NCBI RefSeq assembly: GCF_046159715.1
Contig: NZ_JBJXCT010000013.1
Coordinates: 1 to 34,568 of the forward strand
Origin: Pampinifervens sp037481935
Lineage (GTDB): Bacteria; Aquificota; Aquificia; Aquificales; Aquificaceae
Direction of reading: 5' to 3'
Length of the DNA: 34,568 nucleotides
Of the stretch, positions 28,372 through 34,568 are shown in pieces. Under the pieces are notes generated by a model. That model searched no databases and was not told where the DNA came from. It saw nothing but the letters and a program-made list of their open reading frames with translations. A program made the translations under genes and the position numbers. Position 1 is the stretch's first letter. Each line of letters begins with the position of its first letter.

Positions 28372-28823
28372 AGCCTATTACCAGAGAAGAGCTGAGAAAC
28401 CTTGTCCTGTGGATGAAAGATAGGAAAGGACTGACGTGGGAAAGTCTGGCAAAGGAGATTGGCAAAAGCCCTCTATACACTGCCATGCTACTTTACGGCT
28501 ATGGGCAGGCAACAGAAGAGGAGGCAGATATTCTTGTCAGGATTCTTGAGCTACCCGAAGAGGCAAAACATGTTTTCATGAAAGCTCCCTACAGGTCTCC
28601 TTCACAGCCATGGCCACCCACTGACCCCTTTGTCTACAGGCTGTATGAGATAGTGCTCCTATACGGTCCGGTTATAAAGGACGTAGCTCATGAACTTTTT
28701 GGGGATGGAATAATGAGTGCAATAGACATGTCCATAGACCTTAGCAGGGTGGAGGATTCTCAGGGTAATCCCAGGATGCTTCTCTGTTTCAACGGCAAAT
28801 GGCTTTACTACAAAAAATTCTGA
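28368..28823 (+). CDS. cynS: Cyanate hydratase (cyanase), copy 2
   Basis: 151 residues. Catalytic Arg91, Glu94 (VYRLYE) and Ser117 (FGDGIMSAID) are conserved, so this copy also looks active. It shares long identical stretches with copy 1 (PWPPTDPFVYR; FGDGIMSAIDMSIDL), while the N-terminal helical domain has drifted. Third gene of the operon after the two PII genes (ATGA overlap), ahead of a nitrate-type importer and nitrate reductase. Two cyanases 7.7 kb apart, each with its own importer, is an unusual arrangement. Confidence 0.93.
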   Translation: MKPITREELRNLVLWMKDRKGLTWESLAKEIGKSPLYTAMLLYGYGQATEEEADILVRILELPEEAKHVFMKAPYRSPSQPWPPTDPFVYRLYEIVLLYGPVIKDVAHELFGDGIMSAIDMSIDLSRVEDSQGNPRMLLCFNGKWLYYKKF

Positions 28824-28836
28824 AAGGAGGTAAAGT

Positions 28837-30054
28837 ATGAACAGGAGAGACTTTATCAGGAAAAGCTCCATGCTCCTTGCGGGCGCGGGTCTGGCTGGAC
28901 CCTACATAAGCAAAGCTCAGGCAAAACTCAGAATAGGCTACATACCCCTGACTGACTGTGCCTCCGTTGTGATGGCTCAAGAGCTTGGGCTCTACAAAAA
29001 GCATGGCGTAAGTGTGGAAATATCAAAGGAGGCAAGCTGGCCAAACGTCAGGGACAAACTGCTCAACGGAGAACTCAAAGCCAGCCACTGCCTGTTTGGC
29101 ATGCCCTTCTCAGTTCACATGGGCATAGGTGGTCCTGCCGGCAGGGTGATGCCCATAGGAATGATCCTTAACTTCAACGGTCAGGCTATAACTCTCTCTC
29201 AGGAGGATTTTGGGGGAAAGGTGGGCTTCAGAGAGATAAGCAAGGTAAAGGCGGTTGTGGATGAGCTAAAGGGTAAGGGGAGGAATGTTACCTTTGCCAT
29301 GACTTTCCCCGGAGGAACTCATGACATATGGCTCAGATACTGGCTCGGCGCCTGCGGTATAAACCCAAAGGAGGTGAGGGTCATACCCATACCACCCCCT
29401 CAGATGGTCGCCAACATGAAGGTGAACAACATGGACGGATACTGCGTGGGTGAACCATGGAATGAAGTGGCTGTCAGAGAAGGCATAGGCTTTACCCACC
29501 TTGCCACTCAGGACATATGGAAACACCACCCAGAAAAAGCCCTTGTGTTCAATGAGGAATATCTGAGTAAGAACAGAGAAGAAGCCAAGGCAATCATGAA
29601 GGCGGTAATAGAAGCCAGCATGTGGCTTGATGACATGAAAAACAGAAAAGAGGCTTCAAAGGTGCTTGCAAAATATGTAAACGCAAAGCCTGAAGATATT
29701 GAAACAAGGCTTCTGGGCGTATACCACCTCGGGAAGGGTCTTGGAGAGCACACCTACAGGGACGACTACATGCTCTTTTTCAAGAAAGGTGATGTTAACC
29801 TTCCTAAGTATTCCTACGGAATCTTTTTCCTCGCCCAATACAGAAGGTGGGGGATGATAAAGGAAAGACCCGACTACTTGGGAATTGCGAAAAAGCTCAT
29901 AGACAAGCCCCTGTTTATGGAAGTTGCCAGGGAGATGAAGTTGAGCGTAAAAGACGATGACATGAAGCCTCTGAGCGGTTTTATAGATGGAGTTGTCTTT
30001 GACCCCAACAAGCCAGAGGAGTCCATCAGAGCGTACAAAGTCAAGGAGGTCTAA
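28837..30054 (+). CDS. NrtA-type nitrate/cyanate periplasmic binding protein
   Basis: 405 residues. A twin-arginine signal at the very N-terminus (NRRDFIRKSSMLLAGAGLAG, then AQA near residue 28). Mature NrtA/CmpA-type sequence: LRIGYIPLTDCASVVMAQELGLYKK, EASWPNVRDKLLNGELKASHCLFGMPF, LNFNGQAITLS, MDGYCVGEPWNEVAV. Closer to nitrate-binding NrtA/NasF than module 1's protein, which agrees with the nitrate reductase gene in the same operon. AAAGGAGG precedes the ATG and a Shine-Dalgarno sequence for the permease overlaps its 3' end. No Cys-rich pre-extension here. Confidence 0.9.
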   Translation: MNRRDFIRKSSMLLAGAGLAGPYISKAQAKLRIGYIPLTDCASVVMAQELGLYKKHGVSVEISKEASWPNVRDKLLNGELKASHCLFGMPFSVHMGIGGPAGRVMPIGMILNFNGQAITLSQEDFGGKVGFREISKVKAVVDELKGKGRNVTFAMTFPGGTHDIWLRYWLGACGINPKEVRVIPIPPPQMVANMKVNNMDGYCVGEPWNEVAVREGIGFTHLATQDIWKHHPEKALVFNEEYLSKNREEAKAIMKAVIEASMWLDDMKNRKEASKVLAKYVNAKPEDIETRLLGVYHLGKGLGEHTYRDDYMLFFKKGDVNLPKYSYGIFFLAQYRRWGMIKERPDYLGIAKKLIDKPLFMEVAREMKLSVKDDDMKPLSGFIDGVVFDPNKPEESIRAYKVKEV

Positions 30055-30055
30055 A

Positions 30056-30880
30056 ATGGTGCAGACTGAAAAGGCTAAGATTTCAAGGTTCATAAAACCA
30101 TCTTTAGACCTCAGCACCCTTAAGGGGATGGCGACCGCTCTTATACTTTCACTTTTTGGCATCTTCCTCTTTGTTCTTCTGTGGTCCCTCCTCTCCTTTT
30201 TTCTCAAAGACCTTCCCGGTCCACTCAGCACTTTCAAAAACCTTGCCAGTCTTCTTTCTAACCCCTTCTACGATAGCGGTCCCAACGACAAGGGCATAGG
30301 CTGGCAGATGCTTGCATCCCTCAAGAGGGTCTTCATAGGCTTTCTCATAGGTTCTCTTATAGCAGTTCCCGTGGGTTTTCTAATTGGGATTAGCTCAAAG
30401 ATGAGAAGCATCTTCAACCCGGTGGTTCAGCTTCTCAGACCAGTCTCGCCCATGGCGTGGTTTCCCATAGGTCTTGCTCTGATGAAAAACTCCAACGAGG
30501 CGTCCATCTTTGTGATAACCATTACCTCCCTCTGGCCCACCCTCATAAACACTGCAGTGGGTGCCTCCTCTGTGCCTGAGGACTTTAGAAACGTGTCAAG
30601 AGTCTTCAAATTTCCAGCTCACATATACATCACGAAGGTGCTCCTGCCCCACACTCTTCCGTATATGCTCACAGGCTTCAGGCTTAGTCTTGGTATTGGA
30701 TGGATGGTTATAGTGGCGTCGGAGATGCTGGCCGGTGGCACGGGTATTGGCTTTTTTGTATGGGATTCCTGGAACGCTCTAAACCTTGAAAACGTGCTGT
30801 CCGCCATAATCCTTATAGGGCTTGTGGGTCTTGCCATTGACCTTGTGCTTACAAAGCTGTCGGAGAAGGCGAGGAGGTAA
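30056..30880 (+). CDS. NrtB-type ABC permease
   Basis: 274 residues from ATG 30056 (MVQTEKAK), which has AAGGAGG 7 nt upstream; the longer frame from 29987 lies within the binding-protein gene and has no ribosome site. About 6-7 transmembrane helices; EAA-type loop NVSRVFKFPAHIYITKVLLPHTLP and the family mark LSLGIGWMVIVASEMLAGG. Inner-membrane subunit of importer 2. One bp after the preceding stop and 3 bp before the ATPase gene. Paralogue of the permease at 22362. Confidence 0.9.
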   Translation: MVQTEKAKISRFIKPSLDLSTLKGMATALILSLFGIFLFVLLWSLLSFFLKDLPGPLSTFKNLASLLSNPFYDSGPNDKGIGWQMLASLKRVFIGFLIGSLIAVPVGFLIGISSKMRSIFNPVVQLLRPVSPMAWFPIGLALMKNSNEASIFVITITSLWPTLINTAVGASSVPEDFRNVSRVFKFPAHIYITKVLLPHTLPYMLTGFRLSLGIGWMVIVASEMLAGGTGIGFFVWDSWNALNLENVLSAIILIGLVGLAIDLVLTKLSEKARR

Positions 30881-30883
30881 GAG

Positions 30884-31663
30884 ATGAGAGCTTATTTAGA
30901 GATATTTAACCTGACGGTTAGGTTTGGAAACAATGTGGTGCTCAAGGAACTTGACTTGCTGATAGACAGAGGGGAGTTTGTAAGCATAATAGGGCATTCG
31001 GGCTGTGGAAAGTCCACTCTCCTTGGGGTAGTGGCGGGGCTTGTGAGACCTGCGGAGGGCTCTGTTTCCCTTGATGGGAAAGAAATAACAGAGCCCGGAC
31101 CAGACAGGGCTGTGGTTTTTCAGAACTATTCCCTCCTGCCGTGGCTTTCTCTGTATGAAAACGTGATGGTGGCGGTGAGGTCCCTTTTTTCTGGAGAGAG
31201 TCTGAAGGAGATGACAGTGAGGGCTCAAGAGCTTCTTCGCCTTGCAGGACTCTGGGAACACAGACACAAGCTACCCTCTCAGGTCTCTGGAGGTATGAAG
31301 CAGAGGACTGCACTGGTCAGAGCTCTGGCAGTGGACCCCAAGGTGCTCCTCCTTGACGAGCCCTTTGGAGCTCTGGACGCCCTCACAAGGGCAACCCTTC
31401 AGGACGAGCTTCTGAGAATATGGGAAAGGGACAAAAAGACGGTTCTGATGGTCACCCATGATGTAGAGGAAGCCATATACATGTCTGACCGCATAGTGGT
31501 CATGAGCAACGGACCATCCGCGAGGGTCTACGAGATACTCTCTGTGGACATAAGGAGACCAAGGCTCAGGGAAGAGCTGATAAAGACAAGAGAATACACC
31601 CAGCTAAAAGAACACCTTCTCTACACCCTGAGAGAAAGGCTGAGGAAAAAGGAAGTGGCATGA
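30884..31663 (+). CDS. NrtD-type ABC importer ATPase
   Basis: 259 residues. Walker A GHSGCGKST, Q-loop VFQNYSLLPW, signature SGGMKQRTALVRAL, Walker B VLLLDEPFGALD, H-loop MVTHDVEEAIYMSDR. ATP engine of importer 2. Its second half is nearly identical to the module 1 ATPase, and the C-terminal tail (LKEHLLYTLRERL) is also shared. Stop overlaps the nitrate reductase start by ATGA, so the importer and reductase are translated together. Confidence 0.92.
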   Translation: MRAYLEIFNLTVRFGNNVVLKELDLLIDRGEFVSIIGHSGCGKSTLLGVVAGLVRPAEGSVSLDGKEITEPGPDRAVVFQNYSLLPWLSLYENVMVAVRSLFSGESLKEMTVRAQELLRLAGLWEHRHKLPSQVSGGMKQRTALVRALAVDPKVLLLDEPFGALDALTRATLQDELLRIWERDKKTVLMVTHDVEEAIYMSDRIVVMSNGPSARVYEILSVDIRRPRLREELIKTREYTQLKEHLLYTLRERLRKKEVA

Positions 31664-33648
31664 GGTTTCAGTGCCCATACTGCGGTGTTGGCTGTGGCCT
31701 CCTTTTTCAGGAGGGGAAGGTGAGGGGCGACAGGGAGCATACAGCTTCAAGGGGAGACCTCTGTCAAAAGCCCCTTTACTATCCTAAGGTCATGCAAAAA
31801 GACAGGCTCTTAAAGCCCCTCTTCAGAGAAAACAAAAAAGACCCCTTTAAGGAAATCGGCTGGAAAGAGGCATACCGCATAGTTGCTTCAAGACTGCAGA
31901 GCCTTAGCCCTGAGGAGGTCTACTTCTACCTTTCAGGACAGCTCATGACGGAGGAGATATACCTTATAAACAAGTTTGTAAAGGGCTTTCTGAGAACTAA
32001 CAACATAGACGCCAACTCAAGGCTGTGCATGGCAACGCCTGCGACCGCCTACAGGCTCTCCTTTGGCTCTGACGGTCCTCCCTGCTCTTATGAGGACATA
32101 GAAGACTCAGAGGCCTTTGTCTTTGCAGGCTCAAACGCCCTGTGGACCCACCCAGTGCTTTTCAAAAGAGTTATGAAAGTAAGACATGGAAATCCCCACT
32201 CAAAGATAGTGGTAATAGACCCGGTAAAAACAGAGACTGCAAGGAAGGCGGACATGCACATACAACTTAGGGCTGGCACCGATACGGTGCTTTTCAACTC
32301 CGTGCTTTGCCTTCTCTACAGGAAGGGATGGATAAACGAGGAGTTTGTGAAGAAACATGTGGAAGGCTTTGAAGAGGCTGTGGAAAACGCCCTCAAATAT
32401 CCCCCAGAGCTTGCCTCACGCATATGTGAAATAGAGGAAAAGGAGATTTACATGCTTGCGGAACTGTATGCCTTCAGTAAAAAGCTCATCTCCTTCTGGT
32501 GTCAGGGGCTCAACCAGTCACCCAATGCCCTCATGAACAACCTGAGCCTCATTAACCTTCATCTTGCGACGGGAAGGCTCAACTCAAGGGGATGCCCCTT
32601 CTCTCTCACCGGACAGCCCAACGCCATGGGTGGCAGGGAGATGGGTTACCTTTCCAGTGGACTGCCCGGATACAGGGATGTAAGGAAGAAAGAGGACAGG
32701 AGCTTTATGGAAGAATTCTGGGGCATACCCCATGGTAGCATAAGGGCTGAGCCTGGTCCGACCATAACTGACGCAGTGCATCTTATGCTTGAGGGAAAGA
32801 TAAAGTTTCTCTGGGTTGTATGCACAAACCCTGCGTTAACCCTTCCCGACCTTAAAAGCGTGTGGGAGGCTTTTGAGAAGGTTTTTCTCGTGGTTCAGGA
32901 TGCATACTGGACTGATACCTGCTCTTTTGCAAACCTTGTGCTTCCCGCCGCACAGATGGGTGAAAAGGAAGGGGTCATGACCGGCTCAGACAGGACGGTG
33001 AGCTACTGCGAGAAGTTTTCAGAACCGCTGGGAGAGGCAAAGCCGGACTGGCTCATCTTCAAGGAGCTTGCGGAGAGACTTGGCTATGGAGAGTTCTTTT
33101 CCTATACAAGCTCCGGTGAAATATTCGCAGAACTCAAAAAGGCGACAGAGGGAAGGCTCTGTGATATAAGCAGGTTTGAGAGGGAGGAGCTCCCCCAGAG
33201 ATGGGGTGGAAGATGGCTTTACCCGGACCTGGTCTTTCCTACAGAGAGCGGTAAGGCAAGAATGCACCCCACAACCTACAAGCACAGAGATGGGGACTTT
33301 ATTCTTATAACGGGAAGGACCAAAAACCAGTGGCACACCATGACAAGAACCGGCAAAAGTCCCGAACTCCTCAGAGGTGAAGAGGAGCCTTTTCTTCTCA
33401 TGAGCAGGGAAGATAGGGAAAGATTCGGAATAGGGGAGAATCATTGCGTGAAGCTGGTTTCCTCAGGGGGTGATACGGTGCTGAAGGTAAGGTTTGGAGA
33501 GATAAAGTGCGGTCACCTCTTTGCCCCCTTTGGCTACGGATTGAGGTATGGTGCGGTCATAAACACGCTTACAGAAAACCGCACAGACCCGGTATCAAAA
33601 CAGCCAGAGCTGAAGTTTACACACGTCAAGGTGGAGGCTGTGGGATGA
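31660..33648 (+). CDS. narB: Assimilatory nitrate reductase, molybdopterin type
   Basis: 662 residues, NarB/NasA family, reducing nitrate to nitrite in the cytoplasm. N-terminal [4Fe-4S] motif C5-x2-C8-x3-C12-x22-C35, then the Mo-ligand Cys123 in NSRLCMATPATAYRLSFGSDGPP region, LTGQPNAMGGREMGYLSSGLPGYR and C-terminal GRTKNQWHTMTRTGKSPEL, all typical of assimilatory rather than respiratory enzymes. No Tat signal and no C-terminal [2Fe-2S] domain, so the electron donor is probably ferredoxin, as in cyanobacterial NarB. It ends in ATGA overlap with hemD. Slightly shorter than cyanobacterial NarB. Confidence 0.92.
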   Translation: MRFQCPYCGVGCGLLFQEGKVRGDREHTASRGDLCQKPLYYPKVMQKDRLLKPLFRENKKDPFKEIGWKEAYRIVASRLQSLSPEEVYFYLSGQLMTEEIYLINKFVKGFLRTNNIDANSRLCMATPATAYRLSFGSDGPPCSYEDIEDSEAFVFAGSNALWTHPVLFKRVMKVRHGNPHSKIVVIDPVKTETARKADMHIQLRAGTDTVLFNSVLCLLYRKGWINEEFVKKHVEGFEEAVENALKYPPELASRICEIEEKEIYMLAELYAFSKKLISFWCQGLNQSPNALMNNLSLINLHLATGRLNSRGCPFSLTGQPNAMGGREMGYLSSGLPGYRDVRKKEDRSFMEEFWGIPHGSIRAEPGPTITDAVHLMLEGKIKFLWVVCTNPALTLPDLKSVWEAFEKVFLVVQDAYWTDTCSFANLVLPAAQMGEKEGVMTGSDRTVSYCEKFSEPLGEAKPDWLIFKELAERLGYGEFFSYTSSGEIFAELKKATEGRLCDISRFEREELPQRWGGRWLYPDLVFPTESGKARMHPTTYKHRDGDFILITGRTKNQWHTMTRTGKSPELLRGEEEPFLLMSREDRERFGIGENHCVKLVSSGGDTVLKVRFGEIKCGHLFAPFGYGLRYGAVINTLTENRTDPVSKQPELKFTHVKVEAVG

Positions 33649-34436
33649 GTTTAAGAGGGAAGAGGATTGCAGTGTGTGCCACAAGAAGAGTTGAGGAGAT
33701 AGTGGAAAAGATAAGTCAGATGGGAGGAAAGCCATATGTGGAAGAGATAGTGAGGATAGAGTATCTGCCAGAGCAGGAGGTGTATGAGGCACTCAAAAGA
33801 GCTATGGAAGAAGAACCGTCTTATTTTGTTTTCACCACAGGGGAGGGTGCGGAGAGGCTTTTTGAAATAGCGGAGCGTCATGGCCTTTTACACAGGCTCA
33901 ACAGCCTTCTCCTAAAAGCCCACATTGTGGTTCGGGGCTACAAGGCAAGGGGTGCTCTTGCCAGAAGGGGCTACAGTGCCACTCCAGTGGAAAGCACATC
34001 GGATATAGTAAAGCTCCTGAGAAAAATGGATATAAAAGGTAAGTCCATCCTTATCCAGATGTTCGGGGAAGACCTGCCAGAGCTGGAAAGGTTTGTATAC
34101 GGCAGAGATGGCAATCTGATAAAGGTCTGGGTTTACAGGTATGTGCCTGACAGTGAGAAGATTGACACCTTCATTGACAGGCTTTTGAAGGGCTTTTACC
34201 ATGCGGTGCTCTTTACCTCTGCCTTTCAGGTAAGACATCTATACAGAAGGGCGAAAGAAAAGGGAGTGCATTCTGAGCTCAGCAACAGAATGAACCAGAA
34301 ACTTCTTTCCGTTGCCATGGGAACAACCACCGCACAGGCTCTCTTTGAGAATGGCGTCCTGAGAGTCCTGATTCCTGAAAAGGAAAGGCTCAGCTTCGCA
34401 GTTAGAGAACTTGAAAGGGCTTTTAAGGATGGGTAA
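33645..34436 (+). CDS. hemD: Uroporphyrinogen-III synthase
   Basis: 263 residues from ATG 33645, overlapping the narB stop by ATGA; the longer frame from 33507 lies inside narB. Closes hydroxymethylbilane to uroporphyrinogen III. HemD fold features: KRIAVCATRR at the start, FTTGEGAERLFE, YKARGALARRGY, the hinge and second domain with VLFTSAFQVRHL and MGTTTAQALFENG. Sequence conservation in this family is low, so the assignment leans on these motifs and on the following methyltransferase gene. In this operon it would feed siroheme production for nitrite reductase. Confidence 0.82.
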   Translation: MSLRGKRIAVCATRRVEEIVEKISQMGGKPYVEEIVRIEYLPEQEVYEALKRAMEEEPSYFVFTTGEGAERLFEIAERHGLLHRLNSLLLKAHIVVRGYKARGALARRGYSATPVESTSDIVKLLRKMDIKGKSILIQMFGEDLPELERFVYGRDGNLIKVWVYRYVPDSEKIDTFIDRLLKGFYHAVLFTSAFQVRHLYRRAKEKGVHSELSNRMNQKLLSVAMGTTTAQALFENGVLRVLIPEKERLSFAVRELERAFKDG

Positions 34437-34568
34437 GGTTTACCTTGTGGGAGCAGGTCCAGGAGATATGGAGCTTCTTACCCTCAAGGCCTACAGGCTC
34501 ATAAGGTCTGCAGAGGTCATACTCTACGACAGGCTCGTAAACCCTGAGATTCTTCTGCTTGCAAGACC
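34429..34568 (+). CDS. cobA: Uroporphyrinogen-III C-methyltransferase (partial, runs off window)
   Basis: 46 codons seen from ATG 34429, overlapping the hemD stop by 8 bp, before the window ends. GKVYLVGAGPGDMELLTLKA followed by RLIRSAEVILYDRLV is the unmistakable N-terminus of SUMT (CobA/SirA/CysG-B). It methylates uroporphyrinogen III with SAM to precorrin-2, the branch to siroheme and cobalamin. Whether it is fused to CysG-type dehydrogenase/chelatase domains cannot be seen. Confidence 0.9.
   Translation, partial: MGKVYLVGAGPGDMELLTLKAYRLIRSAEVILYDRLVNPEILLLAR

Noticed and set aside
29656..30237. 193-codon minus-strand ORF across binding protein and permease 2
   Set aside because: Spans two well-supported plus-strand genes and their ribosome site; shadow frame.
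30896..31313. Two minus-strand ORFs of 123 codons opposite the second ATPase gene
   Set aside because: They mirror Walker and signature-containing sequence of the plus strand and have Ser/Pro/His-rich nonsense composition.
33507..33644. Longer HemD start inside narB
   Set aside because: The added residues are an out-of-frame reading of narB; ATG 33645 gives an ATGA overlap and a normal HemD N-terminus.
1..34568. CRISPR arrays, insertion sequences, integrases or attachment sites
   Set aside because: No regularly spaced repeats, transposase motifs or tRNA-end duplications were seen on reading; the tRNA 3' end sequence is not repeated nearby.

Overview
The window looks like a chromosomal segment from a thermophilic, chemolithoautotrophic bacterium of the order Aquificales (Hydrogenobacter/Thermocrinis type). 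The reasons are the tightly packed operons with ATGA overlaps, frequent AGA/AGG and ATA codons, Lys/Glu-rich proteins, an archaeal-type ATP-dependent DNA ligase, a GcvH-like lipoyl carrier and a self-processing SpeD. This is inferred from the overall pattern; no database search was run. No insertion sequence, phage gene or CRISPR array was seen.

Layout. 1-1016: a Ppx/GppA phosphatase. 1055-7466 (minus strand): a signalling and response block. A lipoprotein of the ABC substrate-binding type, a membrane histidine kinase and an NtrC-type response regulator form one operon with ATGA overlaps. Downstream lies a Tat-exported DsrE-like protein plus outer-membrane porin operon, behind a sigma54-like promoter and two tandem 13-bp sites. 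7498-7571: tRNA-Met(CAU). 7572-13959 (minus): housekeeping run lig, DUF815 ATPase, nadK, gmhA, two-domain ferritin-like protein, alpha-glucan phosphorylase. 13983-17986 (plus): two transporters, a class II aldolase, a GcvH-like protein and a BrnT-like protein. 18019-20235: a HhH-GPD glycosylase-like protein, the rsmD-coaD operon (minus) and speD with a short upstream ORF.

20236-34568 is a nitrogen-assimilation island. Module 1 (plus): a 58-codon small ORF, cyanase, NrtA/CynA-like binding protein, permease, ATPase. Then a minus-strand operon holds NirB-type nitrite reductase and a glutamine amidotransferase-like protein. Module 2 (plus) is divergent from nirB: two PII proteins, a second cyanase, a second ABC importer, molybdenum nitrate reductase, HemD and the start of a uroporphyrinogen-III methyltransferase (siroheme supply for NirB). 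Together the genes could import nitrate and/or cyanate, reduce nitrate to nitrite and ammonium, and split cyanate to ammonia and CO2.

The main finding is the control of this island. Three sigma54-type promoters (GG-N10-GC) precede module 1, nirB and module 2. A 29-bp element conserved at 26 of 29 positions lies about 110 bp upstream of the first, and its second copy lies midway between the other two. This looks like a shared enhancer. It differs from the tandem sites at the porin operon, which suggests two separate sigma54 activator circuits. Several other genes start 7-12 nt after a TATA-like hexamer with no Shine-Dalgarno sequence, which suggests leaderless mRNAs.
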